From Flavobacterium sp. N502536 (GTDB lineage Bacteria; Bacteroidota; Bacteroidia; Flavobacteriales; Flavobacteriaceae), in the NCBI RefSeq assembly GCF_025947345.1, contig NZ_CP110011.1:186001-250000 (forward strand): a DNA stretch of 64,000 nt. The letters run 5' to 3'. Position numbers and translations under genes: made by a program. Under the pieces are notes generated by a model. It ran no database searches. It saw only the letters and a list, made by a program, of their open reading frames with translations, and had not been told where the DNA came from. Position 1 is the first letter of the stretch, and each line of letters begins with the position of its first letter. Positions 7,879-16,947 of this stretch are shown here, piece after piece.

Positions 7879-9051
7879 CTAATCAATCGGCAATACAGTT
7901 ACTAAAGTTCCTTTTTCATAGGCTTCAACATCCTCGGGAACGATTAGTAAACCGTTGGCAACGGCAAATGTATTGAGCATTGCGGAGCTTTGTCCGTCCA
8001 AGACTGTGACATTTGTTTCGTCGTATCTTGCCTTTAAGAATAATGTTTTGCCTGTATCGTTTTTAACATCCGAATTTAGCGTTCGGACTATTTTTGTTCT
8101 GTGAATTTCAGAAAGCCCGATTCTGTTTCTGATGGCCGGATAAACATAGATATAAAAATTGGTCAGTGATGAAGCCGGGTTTCCGGGTAAAGCAAAAACT
8201 AAGGTTCCATTTTTTGACCCAAAAAACATAGGTTTCCCCGGTTTTTGGTTGATTTTATAAAAATGTTCATTGACATCATTGTGCAATAACGCTTCTTTGA
8301 CAAAATCATAATCCCCGACCGAAATTCCGCCTGAGACTAAAACAATATCATACTTTTTTAAAATCTCTTTTAATGACTTTTTTGTCGCTTTCAAATCGTC
8401 TTTTACGCGATAGACTTTTGTTTTGTTTATTCCTGCCGTTTCAAGAGCAGCCTGAAGCATAACGGAATTACTTTCGTAAATTTTTCCTTTTTTTAGTTTT
8501 TCACCAGGTTTTACTAATTCATTTCCTGTTACTAAAATAGCCACTTTCGGTTTTTTGTACACTTCAATTTCTGTGATTCCTAAGCTGGCTAAAAAACCAA
8601 TTGCCGCAGGAGTTATTAAAGTTCCTGCTTCAAAAACAACATGATCTTTCGCAATTTGTTCTCCTTTTAAGCGAACATTTGTACCTTTTGAAGGCATAAC
8701 AGCAATCAAAATAGAATCTTTATTGGCGATCACATGCTCCTGCATTACTACCGTATCTGCATTATCGGGTACAAAAGCACCGGTAAAGATTCGGACTGCT
8801 TCATTGGCCTTTAATTTCAAATTGGAATGATCGCCCGCCTGAGAAGTACTTACGATATCGTACTGATGTTTTATACTGTGAATAAAAGCATAACCATCCA
8901 TCGCCGATTGACGAAACGGCGGCATATCGATTGGCGAAATCACCTTATTGGCCAAAACATAACCCAATGCTTTGCGTATCGCTATTCGCTTCGTGGGCAT
9001 TTTGACACAGTTCGCTTCAACTCTTTGTAATGCTTCTTCAACTTTAATCAT
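7879..9051 (-). CDS. moeA: Molybdopterin molybdotransferase MoeA
   Basis: A 390-residue protein that inserts molybdate into adenylylated molybdopterin, the last step of basal Moco synthesis. Seen: PPFRQSAMDGYAF (domain I), the MoeA/Mog-fold SGGISVGDYDFVKEAL near residue 245 and FALPGNPASSLTNFY near residue 290. The length is typical of the family. It is the first gene of the minus-strand Moco cluster. Its leader contains a structured GC-rich element at 9192-9246, which may regulate it. Confidence 0.9.
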   Translation of the reverse strand: MIKVEEALQRVEANCVKMPTKRIAIRKALGYVLANKVISPIDMPPFRQSAMDGYAFIHSIKHQYDIVSTSQAGDHSNLKLKANEAVRIFTGAFVPDNADTVVMQEHVIANKDSILIAVMPSKGTNVRLKGEQIAKDHVVFEAGTLITPAAIGFLASLGITEIEVYKKPKVAILVTGNELVKPGEKLKKGKIYESNSVMLQAALETAGINKTKVYRVKDDLKATKKSLKEILKKYDIVLVSGGISVGDYDFVKEALLHNDVNEHFYKINQKPGKPMFFGSKNGTLVFALPGNPASSLTNFYIYVYPAIRNRIGLSEIHRTKIVRTLNSDVKNDTGKTLFLKARYDETNVTVLDGQSSAMLNTFAVANGLLIVPEDVEAYEKGTLVTVLPID

Positions 9052-9191
9052 AACGGTTGTTTTTTAAGCAAAAAACACTTTTTGTAAAAACATAAATTTT
9101 TACTTCTCACAAGTCTCTCTTATCACTTTTTTAAGAATATAAATTTAGCTTAATTCTTTGGATTACTCCCCGAAAAAATCAAATAGCTTTT

Positions 9192-9246
9192 TAGGATCGG
9201 AGGTTTTGGTTTCTTTGTTCCGGAAATTCCCTTTCGGACGATCCTA
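9192..9246 (-). promoter_or_regulatory. Structured RNA-like element in the moeA leader
   Basis: An 8-bp closing stem TAGGATCG (9192-9199) / CGATCCTA (9239-9246) encloses a second hairpin TCCGGAAA (9219-9226) / TTTCGGA (9232-9238). Both lie in a GC-rich island within very AT-rich DNA, about 140 bases upstream of the moeA start on the transcribed strand. The position suits a riboswitch or other cis-regulatory RNA, perhaps Moco-responsive, but I cannot match it to a named class by eye. Confidence 0.45.
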
Positions 9247-9653
9247 CAACCTATAAAATTACGCACAACTTAACACACAAACAACTAATTCACAATACTT
9301 TAATTAATTTCTCTACTTCATTATCTCCACCTCAACCTAAAATGCATTTTCCGACCATCATTCTTATAATAAAGTCGTACCTATAAAAGTTACGTTTTTA
9401 AAAAAATTCTTCTTTTGAAGACGCAAACGACTTTTAGCTGACGTTTTTACCTTATTTTAAAATGAGATAAGATCTTAAAAATTAGAAAATTAAGTATAAA
9501 GTACTACATTTTTTAATTGGAAAAATAGAAGCTTATACTTTTTTTTAACATCTTGCTTAAAAACACAATTCATTGAAAAACAAATAATTAACTTATTTTT
9601 ACAAATAAAAAACACCTCAAAATTTTATCTTTTTCAAAAAAAAAGAAGCAAAC
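9247..9653. other. AT-rich intergenic DNA between divergent moeA and the sulfur operon
   Basis: About 400 bases of very AT-rich sequence with no credible ORF. It should contain the moeA promoter on the minus strand, but I see no box convincing enough to mark. Confidence 0.5.
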
Positions 9654-9703
9654 TTTTGGTTTTTATTATATTAAAATTAACTTTGTCTATAGGATTAGTA
9701 GAG
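9654..9703 (+). promoter_or_regulatory. Promoter plus conserved downstream box (sulfur operon)
   Basis: TTTTGG at 9654-9659, an 18-base spacer, then TAACTTTG at 9678-9685, an exact TAnnTTTG box. The following 18 bases (9686-9703: TCTATAG, G, ATTAGTAGAG) recur with one change at 22214-22231 behind an identical promoter with identical spacing. Since the box lies at or just after the expected start of transcription, it may be a regulator site or the 5' end of the leader RNA. Confidence 0.75.
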
Positions 9704-9738
9704 TTTAAAATAATATTTGAAACCAAAAAAATTATATT

Positions 9739-9825
9739 TTGAAAACAACCGAAAGCATATCGTATTACATTCTTCCTAAAAAATATACTTATAACACTTT
9801 TTGTTATATGTGCTTCTGTTGCTAA
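9739..9825 (+). CDS. 28-aa Cys-rich leader peptide, copy 1
   Basis: A TTG-started mini-ORF of 28 codons begins MKTTESISYY and ends ILPKKYTYNTFCYMCFCC before TAA. Its partner at 22256-22342 is also 28 codons, with 23 identical residues and no length change, behind the same promoter. Four of the last seven residues are Cys, with one Met between them. Conservation at protein level, the near-terminal Cys cluster and the position before sulfur genes are what is expected of a translated leader peptide that senses charged tRNA-Cys. TTG as start is inferred: an in-frame stop lies 21 bases upstream and no ATG is available. It is not a family I can name. Confidence 0.65.
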   Translation: MKTTESISYYILPKKYTYNTFCYMCFCC

Positions 9826-10016
9826 ATCTCAGCCTTTTTTCGTTTGCATTCGATTCCTTTTTTGTACCGAATCATTTTAAAAACGAATTTTTAAATACAC
9901 CACAAAATCTTTATTGAAATTTCCAAGTCGTTTGATGCATTCATTTGTATCAAAAGGAGTACTGAAACTATACCTATACTTTAAAAAGAAAATAATTAAC
10001 AACTAAAAAAAACAAA

Positions 10017-10049
10017 ATGAAAAATATGCAAGGCTGTTGCTGTAAATAA
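10017..10049 (+). CDS. 10-aa leader peptide with Cys-Cys-Cys
   Basis: The ATG mini-ORF reads MKNMQGCCCK and stops 5 bases before a perfect hairpin at 10055-10080. Three successive Cys codons (10035-10043) are very unlikely by chance in this AT-rich DNA. Bases 10034-10042 (CTGTTGCTG, overlapping the Cys codons) can pair over 9 bp, with one G-U, with 10065-10073 (CGGCAACAG) in the hairpin loop and 3' arm. This gives two mutually exclusive structures, the classical layout of an attenuator. Its function as a cysteine sensor for the operon is inferred. Confidence 0.6.
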   Translation: MKNMQGCCCK

Positions 10050-10054
10050 AAAAA

Positions 10055-10080
10055 GCCATTTCTGCGGCAACAGAAATGGC
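10055..10080 (+). promoter_or_regulatory. Attenuator-like hairpin
   Basis: Perfect 10-bp arms GCCATTTCTG (10055-10064) and CAGAAATGGC (10071-10080) with loop CGGCAA. The downstream bases are GAGGCTTAAAG, with no T-run, so it is not a standard intrinsic terminator. It may act on translation, RNA stability or Rho access instead. Confidence 0.65.
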
Positions 10081-10181
10081 GAGGCTTAAAGAACATTTAT
10101 CACTAAATCAAGAATACCATCAGAGAGTTGAAAATTCAACTTTCAGGGCTTCTTGTTAATTACTTAAACCAGTACAAAGAA

Positions 10182-13100
10182 ATGAAAAAAAAATTAAAAA
10201 TATACTCATTCCTGTTTCTCCTGCTGCTATCGGCAGGAATTAATGCCCAAAATACAACACCACTTATACAATCGAAATTGGATGGAACAGTCGTAGACGA
10301 CATCACCAACCAGCCTATTATTGGCGCTTCTGTTGTGATTAAAGGAACTACACACGGTGTTCAGACAGACGCCGAAGGAAAATTTTACTTTCAAACCGGA
10401 CAAAAGTTCCCATATACTTTAATCATAAGCTACATCGGATATAAAAAATTAGAAGTTGTAGTCGAAAAAAATCCAATTACCATTCATCTAAAAGAAGAAC
10501 GTCAGGAACTGGACGAATTGGTGGTTGTTGGTTATGGTTCTCAAAAGAGAAAAGACATTACGGGTGCTGTGTCCTCCGTACCAAAGGCCAATTTAAGTCA
10601 GGTTACCTCATCGGCAGATAACTTACTGCGCGGTGCCATACCGGGGGTGGTAGTCACACAAAGTTCGGGACGTCCCGGAGCCTCTTCCAGTGTTCGTATT
10701 AGAGGAGGAAACTCTATTACGGCCGGTAACGAACCGCTTTATGTAGTGGACGGAATTTTAATCTACAACGACAATAACAACAGTACGGCAGGAGTTTCCA
10801 ACGCCGGAGCGACTGTCAATGTCCTTTCAACGATTAACCCGGGTGATATCGAATCTATTGAAGTACTGAAAGATGCCTCTGCAACGGCTATTTACGGCTC
10901 CCGTGGGGCAAATGGCGTGGTGATCATCACAACCAAAAAAGGAACAAAAGGTCAGGACAATATTTCGTATCAGGGTTATGTTGGGTTTCAGAATGTATCA
11001 AAAAAACTAAATTTAATGAACGCCAGCCAATGGGCAAGCCTGCGCAATGATGTTCAGGCCAGTATTGGTCAGGCTCCTTCTTTTACTGCTGCTCAGATCG
11101 AAGCTTTAAAAACTTCGGGAGGATACGACTGGCAATCGGCTGCTTTTAGAACGGCTGCACCTATTCAGAATCATCAGTTGTCTTTTTCAGGTGGTGACGA
11201 GCGTTCTCGTTATGCTGTTTCAGCAGGTTATTTCCAACAGGACGGAATTGTAATTGCCTCTGATTTCAAACGTATTTCGCTTCGTGTTAATTACGAAAGA
11301 AACTATTCTCAGAATTTTAAATTTGGAGTGAATGCCAACTACAGCAATTCGGTTGCAAATGGTATTGGTACCAATGGCGGTTCTTCTGCCGGAAGACAGC
11401 CTAATCCGCTAGTAGTCGCTTTGTATCAGCCACCGGTAGTTCCGATTAAAAATCCCGACGGAAGCTATAATTTGACCAATAATCCTTATGCAACAGCGGT
11501 TAACGGAGTCATTGCCAATCCGATAAACGATCTTGTTAGCACCACCAATGAAACTAAAATCAACCGAATCCTGACCAGTTTATTTGGCGAATATAAAATC
11601 ACCAAAAAACTAACCGCAAAAGTGGCTGTCAGCGGCGATGTGATCAATACCAAGCAAAATTACTATGCACCGGCAACTACCACTACAGGTGCAGGAACTA
11701 AAGGTTTTGGTTCGGTTGGAGACCGTTTAGTAAGCTCTGTACTGAATGAAAATACGTTGAATTACAACACTAATTTTGGTGAAAACCACAAATTTTCAGC
11801 CTTGGGTGGCTATACCCTTCAATATACACAGGGGGAAGTTGTGAATGCAGGAGCTCAATTTTTTGTTAATGATGCCAATACTTTCAGCGCTTTGCAGGAT
11901 GGTGTGCCCGTAAAACCGTATACCGATGCTTTCGAAAGTGTTTTAAAATCCTGGCTAACCAGAGTCAACTATTCGTATAAAGGAAAATACAATTTTACAC
12001 TTTCTGCCCGTGCAGACGGATCTTCAAGATTTGGTTCGAAGTCACTTTGGGGGTATTTCCCATCAGCAGGATTTTCGTGGAATATTACCGATGAATCTTT
12101 TGCAAGCAACATCAAAGGAGTAACCGAAGCGAAGTTAAGAATAACTGCCGGAACAACCGGTAACCAGGAAATTGGGAATTACCTTTCCCTTGCCCAAATG
12201 GCCTCTGTTAACTACGCTTTCGGAGGAACACTACAAACGGGTCTAGCCCCTACCCGACTGGCCAATCCGGATCTGAAATGGGAAAAAACAAATCAATACA
12301 ATGTTGGATTGGATTTATCCTTGTTAGACCGCAAAATCAATTTTGTTTTTGATGTGTACTACAAAAAAACAAACGATTTGTTGATCAATGTACCGATTCC
12401 GTTGACTTCAGGATATGCAACGGTACTTCAAAACATTGGAGGGGTTGAAAACAAAGGGATTGAAATTGGTTTGATCACCGAAAATCTAAAAACAGAAAAC
12501 TTTTCATGGAATTCCAACATCGTTTTCTCTGCCAATAAAAACAAAGTCGTTTCTATTGGAAATGGAGTCGATCAATTTTTCCCTGTAGTACCAAACGGTT
12601 CTTTACTGCAGCAACAACCGGTAACGGTAAAAGTAGGATTGCCATTGGGAACTTTTTGGGGATACAAAACCAATGGTATTTTTCAGACACAGGAAGAAGT
12701 AAACACTCAGCCCAAAATAAACAGTTTGGCTAACACAAAAGTTGGAGATCGAAGATATGTTGATACCAATGGAGATGGCGTAATTACAGCTTTGGACAAA
12801 GGCAATCTGGGAAGCTCACAACCTAAGTTTGTGGGAAGTTTTAGCAACACGGTTTCGTATCATGACTTTGATCTTAACTTTTCATTCCAGGGATCTTATG
12901 GCGGTAAAGTATTCAATGCTTTAAATCAGCAACTGGAAATTTCTACGCTGGGTACCAATGCCAATGTTACGCTGGAAGATCGCTGGACCCCAACAAATCC
13001 AAGCAATGAAGTTCCGAGAGCCACCAGTTCTCCACTGGGAATTGTTTCAGAACGTTATGTGGAAGATGCTTCTTTCCTGAGATTAAAATTAATCACCTTA

Positions 13101-13313
13101 GGCTATACTTTACCCAAAAGCCTTTCGAAAAGACTGGGAGCTAAAAGCATCAAATTTTATGTCTCTGCCGAAAACTTAATTACATGGACAAAATACACAG
13201 GTTATGATCCTGAGGTAAGTTCCTACGAACAAAACAACTTATATCCGGGAATTGATTTTGGTTCGTATCCAAATTCAAAAACATTCATCTCCGGCCTGAA
13301 CGTAACTTTCTAA
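10182..13313 (+). CDS. SusC/RagA-type TonB-dependent outer-membrane transporter
   Basis: From the ATG at 10182 the product has 1043 residues. It begins with a signal peptide (MKKKLKIYSFLFLLLLSAGINAQ), which is why I reject the upstream in-frame TTG at 10128. A carboxypeptidase-D-like regulatory domain follows (GTVVDDITNQPIIGASV). Next are the TonB-box region and plug, with VIRIRGGNS-type and SIEVLKDASATAIYGSRGANGVVIITTKKG-like sequence near residue 230, then a long beta-barrel ending in the aromatic VTF. SusC proteins import ligands captured by SusD lipoproteins. Since sulfatases follow in the same direction, the cargo is probably a sulfated organic compound; the ligand itself is not determinable. 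Confidence 0.93.
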   Translation: MKKKLKIYSFLFLLLLSAGINAQNTTPLIQSKLDGTVVDDITNQPIIGASVVIKGTTHGVQTDAEGKFYFQTGQKFPYTLIISYIGYKKLEVVVEKNPITIHLKEERQELDELVVVGYGSQKRKDITGAVSSVPKANLSQVTSSADNLLRGAIPGVVVTQSSGRPGASSSVRIRGGNSITAGNEPLYVVDGILIYNDNNNSTAGVSNAGATVNVLSTINPGDIESIEVLKDASATAIYGSRGANGVVIITTKKGTKGQDNISYQGYVGFQNVSKKLNLMNASQWASLRNDVQASIGQAPSFTAAQIEALKTSGGYDWQSAAFRTAAPIQNHQLSFSGGDERSRYAVSAGYFQQDGIVIASDFKRISLRVNYERNYSQNFKFGVNANYSNSVANGIGTNGGSSAGRQPNPLVVALYQPPVVPIKNPDGSYNLTNNPYATAVNGVIANPINDLVSTTNETKINRILTSLFGEYKITKKLTAKVAVSGDVINTKQNYYAPATTTTGAGTKGFGSVGDRLVSSVLNENTLNYNTNFGENHKFSALGGYTLQYTQGEVVNAGAQFFVNDANTFSALQDGVPVKPYTDAFESVLKSWLTRVNYSYKGKYNFTLSARADGSSRFGSKSLWGYFPSAGFSWNITDESFASNIKGVTEAKLRITAGTTGNQEIGNYLSLAQMASVNYAFGGTLQTGLAPTRLANPDLKWEKTNQYNVGLDLSLLDRKINFVFDVYYKKTNDLLINVPIPLTSGYATVLQNIGGVENKGIEIGLITENLKTENFSWNSNIVFSANKNKVVSIGNGVDQFFPVVPNGSLLQQQPVTVKVGLPLGTFWGYKTNGIFQTQEEVNTQPKINSLANTKVGDRRYVDTNGDGVITALDKGNLGSSQPKFVGSFSNTVSYHDFDLNFSFQGSYGGKVFNALNQQLEISTLGTNANVTLEDRWTPTNPSNEVPRATSSPLGIVSERYVEDASFLRLKLITLGYTLPKSLSKRLGAKSIKFYVSAENLITWTKYTGYDPEVSSYEQNNLYPGIDFGSYPNSKTFISGLNVTF

Positions 13314-13328
13314 GTAAAAAAATATAAC

Positions 13329-14801
13329 ATGAAAAAGATAATTCTAACATTCCTATTAAGTGCCGGACTATTGGTATCGTGCACCGATCTAGAGGTCACA
13401 CCTACCTCTTTTGTAACCGAAGACAACTACTTTAAAACCCAGGACGATGCCGTAGCAAGCGTAACAGCGGTCTATGCTTCACTAAGTCTTGATCCGGGAG
13501 AGCAGAGTTTGTTTGGACGAAATTTATATTTCCTGACCGATATGGCTTCTGATTATGCTGCCGCGGGAGTTTCGGCAACCAATCCACAGGTTAGGGCTTT
13601 AAGCAGTCTGACCCATGACGCTACTTCTGATCGTGTTCAGGTAGCGTGGCGCCAAATCTATGCCGGAATAAACAGAGCCAATGTAGCGATCGATAACATT
13701 CCAAAAGTAGTTGGCTCAGATGCTGTTAAAAGCAGATTGATTCTGGAAGCTAAATTCATCCGAGGGTTACTGTATTTTCAGGCCGTACGACTTTGGGGCG
13801 GAGTTCCAATTGTTTTGCACGAACCTACTTCGATTCAGTTAGAGAGTTTAAAATCGAAAAGAGCGACGGTACAGGAAGTTTATACTCAGATTATTTCAGA
13901 TTTAAAAGAGGCCGAAGCGCTGCCGTCTACTTATGCTGCAACAGATGCGGGACGTGCTACATCGGGAGCTGCGAAAGCTATTCTGACAAAGGTTTACCTT
14001 ACCAGAAAAGACTATCCCAATGCGATTTTAAAAGCCAGAGAAGTCATTAACGGTGGATACGGATATGCCCTTTTTGAAAATTTTCAGGATATTTTCACGA
14101 AAACTAAAAAGAACGGAAAGGAACATATATTCTCGGTTCAGTTTGAGCCTAATCAGGCTGGAAACGGCTCCAGTGGAAGTACGTTTCAGGCCACTTCTTT
14201 TACCGGATTTACTGCCACAGAACCTGCTGATATTATTTCGGATGTCGCTTTGTTCTATGACATTTATGCCGCCGGAGATACCAGACGCGATGTAAGTTAT
14301 GCCAAACAATTACCAATTCCGGGTACCGCAAACGTTTATACATTTCCAAAACCAATCTTTAAAAAATACCTCGATTTAACCAATCTGGCTACCCCGTCTA
14401 ATGTCGCCATCAATTTTCCGGTGATTCGTTATGCCGACATTTTACTGTCGTTAGCAGAAGCGATAAACGAACAGGGGCCACCCACAGCTGAAGCTTATGA
14501 ATTAATCAATCAGGTAAGAAGGAGAGCTTTTGGAAAACCCATCAACACACCCGATGCAACAGTAGATTTAGCCGGATTGACACAAACAACGTTTAGAGCA
14601 GCCCTGCAGGAAGAACGCAAAAAAGAATTTGTTCAGGAAGGACAACGCTGGTTTGATTTGGTTCGTTGGGGAACTTTGGTTACCGAAGTCAAAAAAGTAC
14701 TGGCGAAAAATTCCGTTTCCGAACGAAATAATTTATACCCGATTCCGCAAAGCGAAAGAAATATTGATCCTGTTGGATTGCCACAAAACCCCGGATATTA
14801 A
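13329..14801 (+). CDS. SusD/RagB-type nutrient-binding lipoprotein
   Basis: A 490-residue partner of the SusC 15 bases upstream. The N terminus is a lipoprotein signal with the lipobox LLVSC (Cys18). TPR-like helices of the SusD fold follow (KFIRGLLYFQAVRLWGGVPIVL), and the C terminus carries the usual RRRAFG / EERKKEFVQEGQRWFDLVRWG segment and the family ending PQNPGY. It caps the SusC barrel at the cell surface. The sulfatase gene starts 31 bases downstream. Confidence 0.93.
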   Translation: MKKIILTFLLSAGLLVSCTDLEVTPTSFVTEDNYFKTQDDAVASVTAVYASLSLDPGEQSLFGRNLYFLTDMASDYAAAGVSATNPQVRALSSLTHDATSDRVQVAWRQIYAGINRANVAIDNIPKVVGSDAVKSRLILEAKFIRGLLYFQAVRLWGGVPIVLHEPTSIQLESLKSKRATVQEVYTQIISDLKEAEALPSTYAATDAGRATSGAAKAILTKVYLTRKDYPNAILKAREVINGGYGYALFENFQDIFTKTKKNGKEHIFSVQFEPNQAGNGSSGSTFQATSFTGFTATEPADIISDVALFYDIYAAGDTRRDVSYAKQLPIPGTANVYTFPKPIFKKYLDLTNLATPSNVAINFPVIRYADILLSLAEAINEQGPPTAEAYELINQVRRRAFGKPINTPDATVDLAGLTQTTFRAALQEERKKEFVQEGQRWFDLVRWGTLVTEVKKVLAKNSVSERNNLYPIPQSERNIDPVGLPQNPGY

Positions 14802-14832
14802 TTCAAACCACAACTATAAAAACGAATAAATT

Positions 14833-16752
14833 ATGAAAAATTTCAAATACCCTCGTAAAATTGAGAGTCCGAAAAAAGGGCTCTTAATCACTGCGCTGCT
14901 TGTCGCACAATTGAGTTTTGCACAAAACAATCCGAATCCTGATTTTAAAGGTGTTGTCGGAAAAACGCTGGCCGATTCAAAAGAATATTGGCCCGATCCT
15001 GTGAAAGCACCGACAGACGCACCAAATATTGTCTGGATACTGCTGGATGATGTTGGTTTTGGAGCTTCAAGTGCTTTTGGAGGTTTGATTCAAACGCCAA
15101 CTTTTGATGATCTGGCCAACAATGGTCTGCGTTACACCAACTTTCACACCACTGCTATTTGTGCCCCTACCCGCGCCGCTCTTTTAACCGGAAGAAATTC
15201 AGGAAAAGTACACGTAAGCGGATTTTCACATACCGTTTTATCGGCAGGTTTCCCGGGTTGGGATGGAAGAATCCCATCTGATAAAGGTACCATTGCCGAA
15301 ATTTTAAGAGACAAAGGATACAATACTTTTGCAGTAGGAAAATACGGTTTGACTCCTGATGAAGAAGCGACCGATGCAGGACCTTTTGACAGATGGCCTA
15401 CCGGAAAAGGATTCGAACACTTTTTTGGCTTCTTAGGATCTCAAACCGATCAGTACAAACCTGATTTGGTAGAAGACAATGCACATGTTACGCCTGACGG
15501 AAGACATTTAACCGATCAGATTACTGATAAAGCCATCAGTTATATTACCAAACAGCATAAAGCTGCACCCAACAAACCTTTCTTTTTGTACTATGCCCCG
15601 GGAGCGGTTCACGCACCACATCAGGTGGCAGAATCCTGGAGCGATCCGTACAAAGGAAAATTTGATGAAGGCTGGGATGCCTATCGCGAGAAAGTATTGG
15701 CCAACCAGAAAAAACTGGGCGTAGTTCCTGCTAATGCCATCTTACCGGAACGCAATCCACTGATTGCCGACTGGAAAAAACTAACACCGGATCAAAAGAA
15801 AGTCTACGCCAGATTCATGGAAGTCTATGCCGGATACCTTACCTATACCGATCACGAAATTGGACGAATCGTAGCACATTTGAAACAAACCAATCAGCTG
15901 GAGAATACTTTAATTTTTGTTGCAATTGGCGACAACGGTGCGAGTAAAGAAGGTACTACGCAGGGTACAATCAATCAGAGTTTGTTTGCTCAGGGCGGAT
16001 CTGATGAAGAAAATCTTCAGAAAAATCTAAACAATATTGGAGAAATCGGAACTTCAAAAGGACTGAACACCAACTATCCACTGGGATGGGCTCAGGCAAC
16101 AAACGTTCCTTTTAAAAACTGGAAACAAGATGCACAATCGGAAGGGGGAACACGTAACCCGTTGATTGTTTTTTATCCAAAGGGAATTAAAGACAAAGGC
16201 GGAATCAGAAATCAGTACAGCCACGTAACCGATTTATTGCCAACCACTTTAGACATTGCAGGAATTAAAGCTCCGGAATATATTAGAGAAATAAAACAAG
16301 ATGCGCTTCAGGGCTCTACGTTCTACGCTTCACTAAACGATGCCAAGGCACCCTCTTTACACACCATTCAATACTACTATATTTTTGGAAACAGAGCCAT
16401 TTACAAAGATGGCTGGAAAGCGGGAGCAGCACACCTTCCGGATTCTTTTGCTGTGAAAAAATCTTTAGGTAAAAACGAAAAACCTGCCGAAAGCAACTTT
16501 GATGCCGATGTATGGGAACTGTATAACCTCAACGAAGATTTCAACGAACGTAATAACCTCGCTAAAAAATACCCTGAAAAATTGGCTGAACTAAAAAAAC
16601 TGTTTGATGAACAAGCCAAAGAAAACAATGTTTATCCGCTGATCGACTGGCAGGATGTGTACAACAGAAGAATACACAATACTACAGCCGACAAAGGTAA
16701 AACACTGCAAGACCTTATTCAGCAAGCTACCAGACCGGGAAATTCTAAATAA
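14833..16752 (+). CDS. Arylsulfatase-type sulfatase (formylglycine class)
   Basis: A 639-residue exported sulfatase of the alkaline-phosphatase fold. A signal peptide (residues 1 to about 31, ending LSFAQ) is followed by WILLDDVGFG, the metal-binding Asp-Asp. The CAPTR motif at Cys110 is the CxPxR sequence whose Cys is oxidised to formylglycine. GKYGLTPDE and IGDNGAS carry further metal and sulfate-binding residues. It should release sulfate from organic sulfate esters in the periplasm. The activating formylglycine enzyme is not in the window. A 12-bp hairpin after the gene suggests reduced read-through to the next genes. Confidence 0.92.
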   Translation: MKNFKYPRKIESPKKGLLITALLVAQLSFAQNNPNPDFKGVVGKTLADSKEYWPDPVKAPTDAPNIVWILLDDVGFGASSAFGGLIQTPTFDDLANNGLRYTNFHTTAICAPTRAALLTGRNSGKVHVSGFSHTVLSAGFPGWDGRIPSDKGTIAEILRDKGYNTFAVGKYGLTPDEEATDAGPFDRWPTGKGFEHFFGFLGSQTDQYKPDLVEDNAHVTPDGRHLTDQITDKAISYITKQHKAAPNKPFFLYYAPGAVHAPHQVAESWSDPYKGKFDEGWDAYREKVLANQKKLGVVPANAILPERNPLIADWKKLTPDQKKVYARFMEVYAGYLTYTDHEIGRIVAHLKQTNQLENTLIFVAIGDNGASKEGTTQGTINQSLFAQGGSDEENLQKNLNNIGEIGTSKGLNTNYPLGWAQATNVPFKNWKQDAQSEGGTRNPLIVFYPKGIKDKGGIRNQYSHVTDLLPTTLDIAGIKAPEYIREIKQDALQGSTFYASLNDAKAPSLHTIQYYYIFGNRAIYKDGWKAGAAHLPDSFAVKKSLGKNEKPAESNFDADVWELYNLNEDFNERNNLAKKYPEKLAELKKLFDEQAKENNVYPLIDWQDVYNRRIHNTTADKGKTLQDLIQQATRPGNSK

Positions 16753-16762
16753 GTAATCCACT

Positions 16763-16806
16763 AGCGATTCAGGTCTTTTGACAACGTTCTAAAAACCTGA
16801 ATCGCT
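16763..16806 (+). terminator. Hairpin after the sulfatase gene
   Basis: Perfect 12-bp arms AGCGATTCAGGT (16763-16774) and ACCTGAATCGCT (16795-16806), followed by only TTTT. Probably a weak or partial terminator, allowing some expression of 16822 onward. Confidence 0.65.
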
Positions 16807-16821
16807 TTTAATTCCATCATT

Positions 16822-16941
16822 ATGAAAAAAACAGATTTCGAAATTATAGGGAAAAAAATCATCGTGGGAGCGATAATTTTTTTAGTTCCGCTAATTATTC
16901 TGGCGGGAGGTTTAACATTAATTAATAACTTTTTAAAATAA
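16822..16941 (+). CDS. 39-aa single-pass membrane protein
   Basis: The short ORF starts MKKTDFEIIGKKII, continues with one hydrophobic helix (about residues 15-33, rich in Ile, Leu and Gly) and ends NNFLK. The stop is 6 bases before the sterol-desaturase-like gene, and the ATG has an A-rich upstream region like its neighbours. It overlaps a spurious minus-strand ORF. The role is unknown; a small partner or anchor of the desaturase-like membrane enzyme is possible. I know no family for it. Confidence 0.55.
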   Translation: MKKTDFEIIGKKIIVGAIIFLVPLIILAGGLTLINNFLK

Positions 16942-16947
16942 GAAATC

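Noticed and set aside
9140-9180. yybP-ykoY-like GGGGAGTA on the moeA transcript side
   Set aside because: Only this short motif is present; the rest of the riboswitch consensus is missing.
10128-10181. Upstream TTG start of the first SusC
   Set aside because: The ATG at 10182 gives a standard signal peptide, and the TTG lies in a GTTGAA/TTCAAC inverted repeat.
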